Made by a program: the position numbers and the translations under genes
The notes under the pieces: generated by a model
Told to the model about the DNA's origin: nothing
Databases searched by the model: none
What the model saw: only the letters and a program-made list of their open reading frames with translations
Part shown: piece after piece, positions 48,799 through 59,089 of the stretch
How positions within the stretch are numbered: position 1 is the stretch's first letter
Layout of the letters: each line of letters opens with the position of its first letter
NCBI RefSeq assembly: GCF_033807575.1
Contig: NC_084705.1
Location: 17,540,019-17,604,018 of the forward strand
Direction: 5' to 3'
Length of the DNA stretch: 64,000 nt
Source: Cydia pomonella
Lineage: Eukaryota; Arthropoda; Insecta; Lepidoptera; Tortricidae

Positions 48799-49750
48799 CG
48801 GGCCACTTGTGTCAATCACTAACCCGGGGTTAACCGTTTTAACCTTGAGTTACCATAGTTACCAGTACATACCCCCCGAGGGTTGCCCACCTTGTCGTGG
48901 TGGAGGGGCTTACTAGCCGTGGCTTGGTCTCCCACAGCACAGCGAAGAGGCAACCAGGGCCGGCCTGTTTGAGGTGCGGGCTGGCCCGAGGAGGACGCTC
49001 CAAGTGGGCTTGGTAAGCCCACTTGTGACGCGTTGGAGGTGGACCGTCGAGGAAGAGGAGTGTCGGTATTGCGGTGAGCCGTTCTCCCTATCCTCGACGG
49101 CCGAGGTGGGATCGCAGGGGAAGAGGCGTGATGGTATCACGATGCGCCACTCTCCCTATCCCCTGCGACGTTGGCGGGGCCGTTCCGCTGTAGCGGCGTT
49201 GGTGGGGCTGCAGAGGAAGAGGAGTGTCGGTGTTACGGTGTGCCGTTCTCCCTGTCCTCTGCAGCCGAGTTGTGGTTTGCGGCAGAACCATGGACCTCAT
49301 CTGCCGCCGGGCGCTGGGGAGTTTTCTGGCGCCCGTGGCCTCCTTGTGGCGGGCTCGGGGGGGTCCGCTACACTGCAGGACGGAGGCCGAGGAGGAAGGC
49401 GCGTCAAAACATCTGGCGCGCCTCGCGTGAAGGGCCTTCGGGCATTCGCGAAGGAGCCGCTCGCGGGCGGCTGCCGCCGGTGGGGTCGCGGATGAGTACG
49501 CAAGCGTTCCTGTAACCCCACCAATAAGGCGGCAAGGTGGCATATGGGGGGTTTTTAGTGGGTATACCGTGGGCCTCATTAGCCTAGACGGGAGTCCCAC
49601 ATAACCACTCGGGTCACCCCCCGCACCCGGGTGGTATACGGAATGCATTTTCCCCCCTAGAAAAAAAAAAAAAAGTTACCAGTACATTGGGTTAACGGCT
49701 TAACCGGTTAACCCTGGGTTAGTGGGATGGTGCAGTCTACTTAAGCCACG
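48799..49750. mobile_element. MITE with 'actaacccggggttaacc' arms, split by a later insertion
   Basis: The left part (48799-48870) has 'cactaacccggggttaacc'. The right part (49688-49750) has the inverted 'ggttaaccctgggttagtg'. Outer segments 'gggccacttgtgtcaatc' and 'gatggtgcagtctacttaag' are roughly inverted. The retroposon 48871-49674 lies between, with 'gttaccagtacat' duplicated on both sides, so the MITE was present first. Confidence 0.7.
48871..49674 (+). mobile_element. GC-rich retroposon with serial hairpins, poly(A) and 13-bp target duplication
   Basis: The 804-bp insertion ends in 14 A residues (49661-49674). It is flanked by identical 13-bp copies of gttaccagtacat (48858-48870, 49675-49687), the mark of target-primed reverse transcription. 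It is far GC-richer than its surroundings. Perfect hairpins follow one another: 49001-49025 (11-bp stem), 49044-49100, 49112-49168, 49206-49266 (three 57-nt modules with 10-bp stems, the third extended to 12 bp), 49279-49307, 49309-49334, 49398-49422, and 49435-49454. Long open frames occur on both strands but read low-complexity Arg/Pro/Gly sequence without RT or endonuclease motifs, so they are a by-product of GC content. The 3' part ('tttttagtgggtataccgtg', 'cgcacccgggtggtatacgg') resembles R1-clade LINE 3' ends. It may be a LINE derivative lacking its ORFs. Confidence 0.85.
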
Positions 49751-50509
49751 TGGATTCTCTAACCTGATGCAATAAATCTGCAAAAACTTGAAATCCTAGA
49801 AAATAAACAAGTCGTTGTCCAGCTACCATTCCAGTGCCTATTGTATAATAGCGAGGCGTTGCGCGTTGTTATTGTTACCAATTCGAAGCGAATTAATTCA
49901 CCATCTTATGTAACTGAAATATGAGCACTCGAAATTCAAAAATCGCCCCCCAGGACTACATTCAAGGTGATTACATCAATCAAATTTCGAGAAAGTGTGG
50001 AATCATCGAACACAACTCAATTGTTCAGTGTTCGGGATTTTTTCTCTGTCACACTAATTATGCTTTCATTGGAGCAAAAGAGAAAGATACATGTTATAAT
50101 AGTGTATTTCGCCACAAAATCGAAACATACTCAATTCCTCAGTCTTATACAATGCGACTCTGCGGATAATGCTCATCGAGCTATAAAGAGCTATGCTCTG
50201 CGTTTGTGCTACAACTAGCAACATTACAACAAATCGTAAGAATTTTTAAATCCTAAATGTAACAAGTCCAGAATGCTCAAGTCGAGAATGCTTGAGATTA
50301 ATAAACAATGTTCTGTTATGTTATAATCAAATTTCTTTTCTAAAGAACTTGCAACGTGGCTGTGAATATTTTGTCTTTTTGTAGCTGTGTCTATTTGAAA
50401 TTGTTTATCAATGAAACAGAGTTATATTGTATCAGACATTCGGCCTGATTCGAACTTCTTATCTTCGTCTACATTGTATACCTACTTAAATTTCTTAATT
50501 TTGTTACAG
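49751..50509 (+). other. Region upstream of the candidate coding exon
   Basis: If the exon at 50510 is real, this holds an intron and perhaps a 5' UTR exon or promoter. 'attgtataatagcgagg' near 49840 is a weak TATA-like candidate. The polypyrimidine tract 'taaatttcttaattttgttacag' runs up to 50509. Open frames at 49921-50218 overlap in two registers and show no domain. Confidence 0.3.
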
Positions 50510-50574
50510 ATTATCTACTAAAATGGCGGGAAAAGCACTCTTAATCTTCGCTACCATTTCAGCATTAAATATAG
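50510..50574 (+). CDS. Candidate first coding exon: start codon and signal-peptide-like N-terminus of an unknown protein
   Basis: A polypyrimidine tract and 'ttgttacag' acceptor end at 50509. The exon carries 13 nt of 5' UTR, then ATG at 50523 in a good insect context (ctaaaatggc). Seventeen codons read MAGKALLIFATISALNI, then one base (G) precedes a consensus donor GTAAGA at 50575. The peptide has one Lys after the start and then a hydrophobic run, as in a secretion signal or signal anchor. The intron phase would be 1. Read through, the frame stops three codons later, so splicing is required. The downstream exons are not identifiable with confidence. The protein is unknown to me. The alternative is a chance arrangement, but acceptor, start context, hydrophobic peptide and donor together are unusual in this AT-rich DNA. 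Confidence 0.5.
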
Positions 50575-50579
50575 GTAAG

Positions 50580-51520
50580 AAGTAAGAATATAGATTGCTT
50601 TTAAGAATGTCATCCTAGCCTTCTCGGTAAGTTAGCCTGCCAACAAAGCTAGAGATCCTAGGGGCGAATAGGGACGAACGGCATTTATTTGCATGTATAT
50701 CACAAGTGTTAGTTCCTGATACATGGTAAAACTGAGACATGATGAAACTGAAATGGTTCCGTTTTTGTCATTTTGACAATCTAAAAAAGTACTAAGTATA
50801 TAGAGATGCGCAAAACGTTTCACTGAGTAGTTAAATCAGTCACTCGTGTCGTGTACGACACCTGTCTAGTACTATAAGTACTTAAAATGATTTCATTTTG
50901 TTCAATAAGTTATACTCGTACATATTAAAATTAATTAAACAGTTTTAACTAATACTTTTTAAAATAATGGCAGAACTGTTTATTAAAATATGTCGACTTA
51001 TTGACGCCGACAAATTTATATCTATTACTCGTATATATTTACGAAAACGGGACTTACAGGCAAAGTCGAACGTATACTGGTATCAGACGGCCCGATTCGA
51101 AGAATGGTTAAGACACGTTTAAGATCTTGGAAAGATCATTAAAAGGTCTATAGCTATACACATGTCAAAATTGACGTTTATTTCGATTCCGCTGTGACCC
51201 CAGTAAGATTTATCTACGATATTTCTAACGTCAGAGTGACATTGGTTGCCCGAATTGAACTGCTTCTGTCAATTATACGACATACAAACGATATCTAAAT
51301 GAGAACTTATCTAAACCAGCACTTATCATTATCGTATCTCATTCTTCGAATCGAGCCGAGAATGACATCTTATGGTGCATTTCGCTCGTTCATGTCCGTA
51401 TGTATACATACATACGCATTAGCACAGGCAAGACACACGATAAGTAAATAACATCATTCAAATATTACCATTATTATTTATTATTTTTATTCATTATTAA
51501 ATTTATAGTACGTATTCTAT
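50580..51520. other. Presumed intronic or intergenic DNA
   Basis: No exon or repeat is recognised with confidence. A frame near 50632-50823 on the minus strand has no domain. Confidence 0.4.
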
Positions 51521-51526
51521 AAATAT

Positions 51527-51745
51527 GTGGTAGTTTATATATTGTTATTATTTATTTATGTATTTTATAAGTATGGTTTGATTTTTTTTTTTTATTCATT
51601 CAATATATTTTTTCGCTGCACCAATTCTAGGTATCTCTGTTTGGCCCTATGGTTGACTGGTAGAGAATGTCATTTGGCATTAAGTCCTCCATTTGTACAT
51701 TGTTGTATATATTTTGTGCAATAAAGTCTAAATAAATAAATATCA
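51527..51745 (+). repeat. LINE 3' UTR and tail fragment
   Basis: 'ctgtttggccctatggttga', 'ctggtagagaatgtcatttg' and 'gtgcaataaagtctaaataa', ending in AAAT repeats, form the 3' end of a common moth LINE. No coding part remains. The reversed equivalent is at 11385-11480. Confidence 0.6.
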
Positions 51746-52206
51746 TTCTGATGACAGTGTACGTTCGAATTGGCCTGTTAATCGCGTATAATTAAGTTTT
51801 AAAATTACCTTCGACGTTTCCAGGACGGCATTGGCCCCGTCCTGTTTTTGTAATTAATAATGTGTAAAAATCGTGCAAGTTAAAATCAATTTATACCCAA
51901 TTTCATAATGTCTATTAAATTTTCAGAACTAATTAAACCTTTTAATTTTTTTCCGATTCACTTAAAACTAGTTACATATCTTCCTCTTCTATACTATTTA
52001 GTAAAGGAAATTTTATGCATAAAACCTGTACTACATTTTGAGCTCATCGTAACAGCAAAATATTTTGAATATTCACATCATTTCTGTGAGATCTGATCTT
52101 AATAGGATTCACGGTTATTAGGTTATTACTTTATTCATATTTTTCAATTTCCTGGTACACATGAGTATTGCAAATGCCATTTGGGTATTCACGACAGATT
52201 GGTCAG

Positions 52207-52652
52207 GTTGTATATATTTATATCTCTTGTTTTTGGGATAGACATTACCTGTTAATAAGCAAGCAGGCATTGTAATTATCGATAAGAATTGTGATAAAGG
52301 ATAGATACTTGGTCATTATACATATCTTGTGTTTTTAATTCGTACCTACGATTTTACCAAGTTGTATATATTTATATCTCTAGTTTTTGGGGTAGACATT
52401 ACCTGTTAAAAAGCAAGTAGGCATTATAATCATCGATAACAATTGTGATAAAGGATAGGTACTTGGTCATATATTGTGTTCCTAATTCGTACGGTCACGT
52501 ATTAAAATATCGATACGAAAAAGGTGCCAAAAATATATGGATGGTGATAATACATGACTTTATTGCCCATATATTAAGGTAGTCTATACATATTTTAAGC
52601 ACATTTTTCGTACCGACATTTTCAGAAATGACTGTACCTACGATTTTGCCAA
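52207..52652 (+). repeat. 154-bp direct tandem duplication
   Basis: Unit 1 is 52207-52360 and unit 2 starts at 52361. Both begin 'gttgtatatatttatatctc' and share 'gtagacattacctgtta' (one mismatch) and 'attgtgataaaggatag'. Unit 2 is interrupted after 'cctaattcgta' by the MITE 52492-52634 and resumes 'cctacgattttgccaa'. Both units are moderately diverged and non-coding. Confidence 0.85.
52492..52634. mobile_element. TA-flanked MITE, 143 bp, with a natural empty site next door
   Basis: Ends 'cggtcacg' and 'aaatgactg' are inverted repeats. Inner blocks 'gatacgaaaaaggtgccaaaa' and 'ttttaagcacatttttcgtac' pair. TA lies on both sides (52490-52491, 52635-52636). The uninterrupted tandem unit reads 'aattcgtacctacg', showing a single TA before insertion. 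Same family as 13302-13421. Confidence 0.85.
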
Positions 52653-52659
52653 GTTATTT

Positions 52660-54225
52660 AATGCAAGTCTTTTGTACTTTTCGTAAGTATATAATTGGCA
52701 ATTTTTTTATAGTTTTTAACAAAAATGTATTATACACAGAGATCGTTACCGATATAAGTAACTAAAAATCAAAAAATCACGTGTAGCATTCGAAATATTT
52801 CCTTGATATTCTAGAATGGTATTTAAGTAAGGACAATGAATTACCTATCAGATTACCGAAGTGAAATCCAAAAATACAAATAAACAACCGAGATACCGAA
52901 ATGAAATACCGGTTAATTTGTATGAAAAATATACCGGTATTCGACCCCTGATTATACGTTGTTAACATGAATCAACTTTATTTCAAAGAAAATAGCATAT
53001 TCAAAATGAAATTGACAATTTTAAACACAAAATACTTGAGAGAAGTAAACAAAAGCAGGCGACTAGACTTGAACACACAAGTGTCCACATAGCAGCGAAC
53101 TTCTTCGTTGTTATCGAATTTGCATTTGCATCCTATGTTCATAATGACACGTTGTTTGCATTGTCATTTTATTGCAATATACAAAAACTAATACTGTTAA
53201 ATACAATGATATTTATCTACATTGCTGCCGTGCCAAAGCAGCGCGGGTCGCTAATATTAACATTAAATATTCTTTAAAATACTAAACTACTAAAATTAAC
53301 CATTAGATCAATCTTTCATATACTCGTATCTACACGAACATGGCTTTTAGGCATAAATTCTGGGTAGGTGCATATGCGAGTTTTTTATATATTAAACATA
53401 AAGAAATTAAAGGAAGCCATAAATTAAGCAGGATTGCCTTGACCTGTGATCATGATCACTAAGCAAGGTTTACCTTTAATCCCGGTAACTCTTACAATAG
53501 CGAACTTACACTGATCACGGGCCTCAAACAAAATTGAAAATGCAAACTTAATCCTGAATTAATTTCAGGCGTAATTTAAACTTTGAACCCGGGAAATTGA
53601 AACGCTGTCATGGCGACGGATCACGTCATGCAATTAATCTAAATTTTCGGGAAAAAGTTACACGAGAGACATATTGCAACCCTTTTGTGATTAAAGGACT
53701 GCGAATATTAAAATGATCATACGTAGTTCTTGTCTTATATTAACATTTCATTTTTTTTAGTTGATATTTTGACAGTTATATTTATGAGGTGATAAAGGCT
53801 TCTAGTCAGCACCTTCAAAGCCCATAATATAGGTACAAGTGCGAAGGGAGGAGGAGGACTGAGCGGGGGAGGCGTATGCCTGTGGTGTTTAGAAACGTTA
53901 ATACATGTTAAATATCAATATCAGAGTGTTGCCTCAATATTAATAATAATTTATATGCGTACGAATATCAAATGCAGGTATATATATTACCACGTCTCTA
54001 GAGTTTATTATATATACGTACAAATTCGTTATCATTATTGCAGTACATTGAAAATAAGGGTAAACAAAAATACGTAGGTACCCTAATTTTGCCTGTACAT
54101 AACTTCGCCTGAACTACCATTTAATCATGATTTCGCTATAAATTGTATCATCGGCATTTAATAATTCCACATTTAGGAATTATATTTAGTTTTTGTAAAC
54201 AATTAGTTAAGTAAAACTTTTATTG
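52660..54225. other. No gene recognised
   Basis: AT-rich sequence. A 14-bp palindrome (gtgatcatgatcac, 53446-53459) and a purine-rich patch near 53845-53870 are the only local structures. Confidence 0.4.
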
Positions 54226-54230
54226 TGGGC

Positions 54231-54282
54231 GGTATTTATTTGTTGGTAAAATTAAATTAAATTTTACCAAGAAATAAATACC
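54231..54282. repeat. Short AT-rich hairpin
   Basis: 'ggtatttatttgttggtaaaat' pairs with 'attttaccaagaaataaatacc' apart from one mismatch, around a small loop. It could be a MITE core or a random palindrome. Confidence 0.6.
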
Positions 54283-54289
54283 ATTAATT

Positions 54290-56130
54290 TCTCATAATTT
54301 ATTTAATATTTTATTTTAAATTTAAATTTTTTCTTGGACGGATGGGTCTGCCAGATCGCTGTTTATTTGGGTCTCATTGCAATGGAAGTAGGCACATGTA
54401 TTGAGGCGTTTAACAACAATAAAGCATTAAAGGCCTCTAGTGGGCGACCGCTTCTCCATACACACGTAGCCTCCATTTTCCTCCCTAGATAATCCGAAGA
54501 ACAACTTTCATACAAAGTTTTTAAGCCTCCTAACCCAAAAAAATTAAACGAAGGGCATAGGTATATGTGGTTAATTTAAAAGTACATCAAATTGCGTAAA
54601 AACATTGTCTAAGCAACACAAGGTGTAAGATCTCCATGTAATTATGTTCAGCGAGAATTAATGGTTACTGGGAAATATGGGAACGGAAAACTTAGTATTT
54701 TTTGAACCCTCTATTGAAAACAGTACTCGTGATTCTATGTAGCCTAACAACCTAAAATTTCTCAGAATACAAAGAAGTCTTGATACTGCAACGATTTCTG
54801 GATAATTCCAATATAGCATTTTAAATTAAAGGAAAAAAAGTACCGTTAAAGAATTTGTACTATCGCAGACATCTCTTATTACAAAATTAGTTGAGCCCAA
54901 TATAAACGTACGACAAATCGATCCATGGACAAAAAAACTTTTGCTACAATTTTTAATAGTGTTTGATATACGTAATATGACCGCACACGTCTACTAGGTT
55001 GCATAGAGGAAATTGTTAAGATGACATCAAAAAGCAAACCGTATACATAAATGAAAATTAATAAAATAATAAAGAAAAGTACTTTCACATACTTACGTAA
55101 GTAACTAAAAAGCTTGCAGACATACGCAATTTCCTAAAGAGAAAGTTTATTTCAGCTTATTCTCATACAACCACAATAATAGGTCACAGAAAGGCTATAA
55201 AGAACAGCGGGACGACTCCTTATAGGTAAAACGGAACCCGCAAGGTACTTTTAACTAATATTGTGATAAAATATGGATATATATATATATATATATTGTT
55301 AAACCAGCCTCAGTAAGTTTCTTTAGTATGGAATTGCAGACGAATTCAGAATGGCCCAGGAACCTAATCCCAAGATTTTTATCGAAAGCGAGTTTTATCT
55401 AAATACCTCATTTACCAAAGAACCACTTTTACACTCGTTTACACTAATTCTTATTCAGAATCCATGACCTCCGATTGGAAGCAATACGTCCCGCTGCACA
55501 TAGCTTTAATCTAATGGACATAGAGGTAGCCCCGAAAAAAATATATACTTTTGAGAGAACCAAATCCCTTTTGTTTGCTATACTATCATATCCAACGGGT
55601 TGGCTTAAAGTAAGTAAGTAAGTAAATATTCTTTATTGCACCAACAATTATACATTGTACAATTATACATACAAAGTATTGAAAAGTTTTATTTTAGAAT
55701 ACACAAAAAAAAGACCATATAAGCTATTAGTTTTTGGAGTATATAATGACGAACTGGAGCATACATCGACATCGACATTATAAGCAAACACAATAATACC
55801 TATAACATAAAGTCCACCTTAGATTTTTTGTAGTGTAGGTATTCTGACCGTCCGTATAATGCTTATTTTGTACGTTTTGCTCAATATTTACAACTTTTTA
55901 GCATTAGTTTTAATTATATATTAACATTTATAGCTTCTCGTCCCTTAAAGGCCATCCTTCACAATATTCCTATTCCACTGAAAATTGCCCACAGATCTGC
56001 AATTGATGGCGCTTTAGAAACATTCGGATAGTTGCATGTTTTGGTAAAAATGTATGTGATGGTGTTTTAAGTAATTGTAGGCGCTTGTGGTAAAAGTACT
56101 AAATGATTCCATACTTCCGAATGTCCTTAA
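54290..56130. other. AT-rich DNA with microsatellites, no gene seen
   Basis: An (AT)n tract lies at 55277-55297. Tandem AAGT starts near 55610 and leads into 'aaatattctttattgcacca', possibly the reversed tail of a LINE. No exon is recognisable. Confidence 0.45.
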
Positions 56131-56136
56131 GGCTCG

Positions 56137-56228
56137 ACTATTCGAAGGTTTTTGGGCAATTTTAAGTACATTTTTCTCGCTATACACAGAAAAATGTACT
56201 TAAAATTGCCCAAAAACCTTCGAGTAGT
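56137..56228. repeat. Long hairpin: 41-nt arms, one mismatch, 10-nt loop
   Basis: The arm 56137-56177 is the reverse complement of 56188-56228 except for one position (56141 against 56224). The loop is cgctatacac. The 35 bp nearest the loop (56143-56177) are perfect. It matches nothing else I see in the window. It may be a very small MITE or a hairpin RNA locus. Confidence 0.9.
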
Positions 56229-56520
56229 AGTTGAAACTAAGTCGATTTTCAAAGAAATGGTCACTTGTTTTGAAGTAATTTCTGGAGAAAATTGATTTCG
56301 TTTAACTTTCATTTACACTACTTCAAATTTATAATAACAAAAATGTAGTTTATTAAATTTGAAGTACAGGATATATGTAATATAAAATTACCATTTTTAG
56401 CAGTCCAAACTTTACAAATAAGATCTACAAAATTAAACTTACCTAAACAAAACTTACCAAAAAAAAAAAACATTACGAATTAAGTATGTTTAAAAAAAAA
56501 AAATACTTTGTTGTTTTTAA

Positions 56521-57180
56521 TGCTACGGCCACATTATAGGGCGAAGATTCGTGGCGCGTTGTCGCGACAAAAACTTCGCGGTACAACGAACACGAACTAC
56601 ATGGCCACATATTGTCGCGATAAAACCTTCGGGCGAACTAGATCGGTCAATGTGGATCTGGCGGCAAGATGGAGGAAGCGTATGCGTTATATGCTATGTC
56701 AGTGACCAATTATTTACAACTACTATATATTTAAATGTGTTCTGTAGTACACCATGAGCGAATCGCTTTTCTTTTTTAAATCTTCAACTGACACTGACCA
56801 ACTCAGATTATTCTTTATTCGTACCCAAGCGTCATGAATGAGATGTTTTTTTTATGATGAGGGTCTTGATGGTTCCACAAAATAGGTTCCGCTTCGTAAT
56901 TATCAATAAACTCCATGACTTTTTCATTGCTCCAATCCATGGCGACGATAGACTAGTACGTGCCAAACACTCGAAAGAAACACTTGAAATGAACTCTTGA
57001 AGTGTAGCCACTTGCACGAACTTTGTCGCGATAAAATTCCTTTGATGTGCGGCAAGAAACCGACAGGACCCCGAACACAGTTCGAGTTCGCCCGAATGAT
57101 TCGCGCCACAGCGAACTGCGTGGCTATACGTGTCGCGACAGGTCGAACATTCGCCGAATCCCGATAATGTGGCCGCAGCA
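56521..57180. mobile_element. PIF/Harbinger-like element, 660 bp
   Basis: The left end tgctacggccacattat and right end ataatgtggccgcagca are inverted repeats with one mismatch. The 3-bp sequence TAA lies directly outside each end (56518-56520, 57181-57183), matching the TWA target preference of PIF/Harbinger. Four subterminal gtcgcga motifs occur at 56561, 56614, 57025 and 57132; two sit in perfect tgtcgcgaca palindromes. The interior carries a broken minus-strand MADF coding remnant. The DDE transposase gene is absent, so mobility would need a partner. Confidence 0.75.
56723..56940 (-). pseudogene. Broken MADF-domain coding remnant inside the Harbinger-like element
   Basis: On the minus strand an ATG at 56940 in a strong context (cgccatgg) opens MDWSNEKVMEFIDNYEAEPI then LWNHQDPHH. 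After a homopolymer of eight T on + (56846-56853) the frame is lost. In the next register DAWVRIKNNLS and WSVSVEDLKKKSDSLMVYYR follow to a stop at 56723-56725. The spacing I-D-x-Y-x-x-x-P-x-L-W ... A-W-x-x-I ... V-x-x-L-K-x-x-x-x-x-L-x-x-x-Y-R is that of a MADF (Myb/SANT-like DNA-binding) domain. PIF/Harbinger elements encode such a protein beside the transposase, which fits the host element. Only the domain itself remains, with nothing C-terminal. Confidence 0.7.
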
Positions 57181-57189
57181 TAATAGTTA

Positions 57190-58210
57190 ACAAAAGGTGT
57201 AAAATTTCATCGACTAATTCTATCAATTTGACATTTTTGTGACTAAAATCGATAACAACCTCATAAAGTCCAGTGACACCTCTCTACCCTCAGCCGTTTA
57301 CCGTCTGCCGGGAATAAAATAGCATACCGTTTTATTAGTCCGGGTTTTTGTGCCAGTGGCAATAGTTGATTTTATATTCCATCAAATTTACACTCTTTAC
57401 ACCTAGGCGGGTGCTGCCTCTGCGTGCGTCCCATGACACGGACAAGAGCATCATGCGATCGGTGTACCCCTTACATCTCATAAAGTATCAAAAGAGCCCC
57501 TACGTGTTGGCTTGGACTCTGCGCACGCCTCCCAAATGTCCGGAACACCATTGTGCCGAGATGGGTAAAGTAATAGTACGAGCGTGTAGCAAACTGTTGT
57601 TCTCAAAATTGTATACATTTTTCCGGGTCTAGCCCTTAGTGTATAAATTATAAGCATGGCAATAATTTTGTGACGTATCAAACGTATACTTTCTTGCATG
57701 CAAACAAGGTGTAAAATTGGATTAATTGTTTAAAAGCTAATTCTATAATTTTCCACGATTTCTATTTATAAACTGCCTGTTCTTAAAAGCGCTGTGGCAA
57801 TAAAACAAATGGGAAAAGTTTCAAGATCCGTAAAGGTAATCTTAAGAAATACTGTACTGATTGGAGGGGTCTTTTTCGATACTTAGTTCTAATTAAATGG
57901 AAGTTCAGTAGAAAGTTTCTTAACTCAATAGGAGAATTAAACAACCTTCCAACAAAGACCGTTTAAAAGGTGAAAACTGAAGAATTAATGTAGCAATCAA
58001 TACTATGTATAATTAAGATCACTTAACGCACGAAGATTTTTTAAAGCTTTCGTTATTGCGAATTGGCGAAATGCGAAATGTTTTTACATGCCTGTTTTAG
58101 TACCTAAGAATTACATTAAACATATTATCATCCACATGCTATTTGATTATTACACTGTTAATAGTAATATATTTATTACTCAAAACTAGTGTACTGTTTA
58201 TTACCGTTAT
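57190..58210. other. Unassigned, with a GC-richer patch at 57405-57640
   Basis: The patch ('gggtgctgcctctgcgtgcg', 'catgacacggacaagagcat', 'cgcacgcctcccaaatgtcc') has overlapping open frames on both strands. It resembles a dispersed moth repeat and not an exon, because no splice-site context fits any frame. The rest is AT-rich without features. Confidence 0.35.
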
Positions 58211-58216
58211 TGTCTA

Positions 58217-58369
58217 GAGTCAGACCAAGCTAATTTGGCAGCGATTTTGATAGCCCAGCCTGTGCACGTGTTAAGTAAACGTCATAATTTCATAAATGAT
58301 TGACATTTAAAATAACACATGCACTGTCTTGGTCATCAAAATCGCTGCCAACTTATCTTGGTCTGACTC
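58217..58369. mobile_element. TA-flanked MITE of the 'gtcagaccaag' family, 153 bp
   Basis: The left end 'gagtcagaccaagcta' pairs with the right end 'ttggtctgactc'. Inner arms 'ggcagcgattttgatagcc' and 'gtcatcaaaatcgctgcc' pair. TA is immediately outside both ends (58215-58216, 58370-58371). This is the best preserved of the three copies. Confidence 0.85.
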
Positions 58370-58687
58370 TAGCTGGCATTGACGTGGATGAGTGGCTGCT
58401 CTTCTTCATCCCACCAACGGAATGGCTGATGTTCATGAGGATAGATACAATATCACTAATATCAGGCTTGAGTATGAGTATGCCTTTCATTTTAATGTTA
58501 ACGACGACTCCATAGCTCACTTTAGCCTTACCATGCTAAAAATACTCCGAAGCCTGTACATTACACGTCACCCTTAACCACGTTACGAGTTATCGCCCGG
58601 GATGTAATGACCGACGAAATTAGTTACTGACCTGTCTATAACGTGTTTTAGTACCTATTCACATTTAATTTTAAATACGAATAATCG

Positions 58688-58855
58688 AATAATAAGTAAG
58701 TGGCACCAGTGGCCGACAGGGAACCGGTAATCCGACACTTCAATTTTATCCAAGAAAAGAGGAGAGGAAGCCAGTTTCTTGATGTGACAACACTGCCTAG
58801 TGTAGCTGCATCGGGAAGTTCCCCGCTGGTCACTGGTGCCATTATCTTACTATTT
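58688..58855. mobile_element. Small inverted-repeat MITE
   Basis: The left 'aataagtaagtggcaccagt' and right 'actggtgccattatcttact' are inverted with few mismatches, and the match continues inward (gacagggaac / gttccccgctg). The interior is non-coding. Confidence 0.7.
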
Positions 58856-58884
58856 TAATAACAAAGCTTTCGAGAGGCACAAAC

Positions 58885-59089
58885 ATATTAAATATATTGA
58901 AAACGGGTCACTCACGTATTTAAATCGAAAAAACGCTCGACCTGTTTCACTCCGTACCGAGGAGTGTCGTCAGGAGCTTACGTTGGCGGACCGGCGTAGA
59001 CTGTGGGCCGCAGGCCTCCGCGCCCGATGACTCGGGGAGCGTTTTTCGACTTAAAATAGGTGAGTGTCCCTTTTTAATATATTTAATAT
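58885..59089. mobile_element. Inverted-repeat MITE with GC-rich structured core
   Basis: Arms of about 54 nt run from 'atattaaatatattgaaaac' at the left to 'tttttaatatatttaatat' at the right, through 'gtcactcacgtatttaaa' and 'cgaaaaaacgctc'. The core (58940-59035) is GC-rich with small hairpins (cactccgtaccgaggagtg). An open + frame across it is not a gene. Confidence 0.75.

Noticed and set aside
48974..49648. Long overlapping open frames on both strands (up to 186 codons)
   Set aside because: They lie entirely inside the GC-rich retroposon, occur in several frames at once, and read Arg/Pro/Gly-rich sequence with no domain. They are a by-product of base composition and hairpin repeats.
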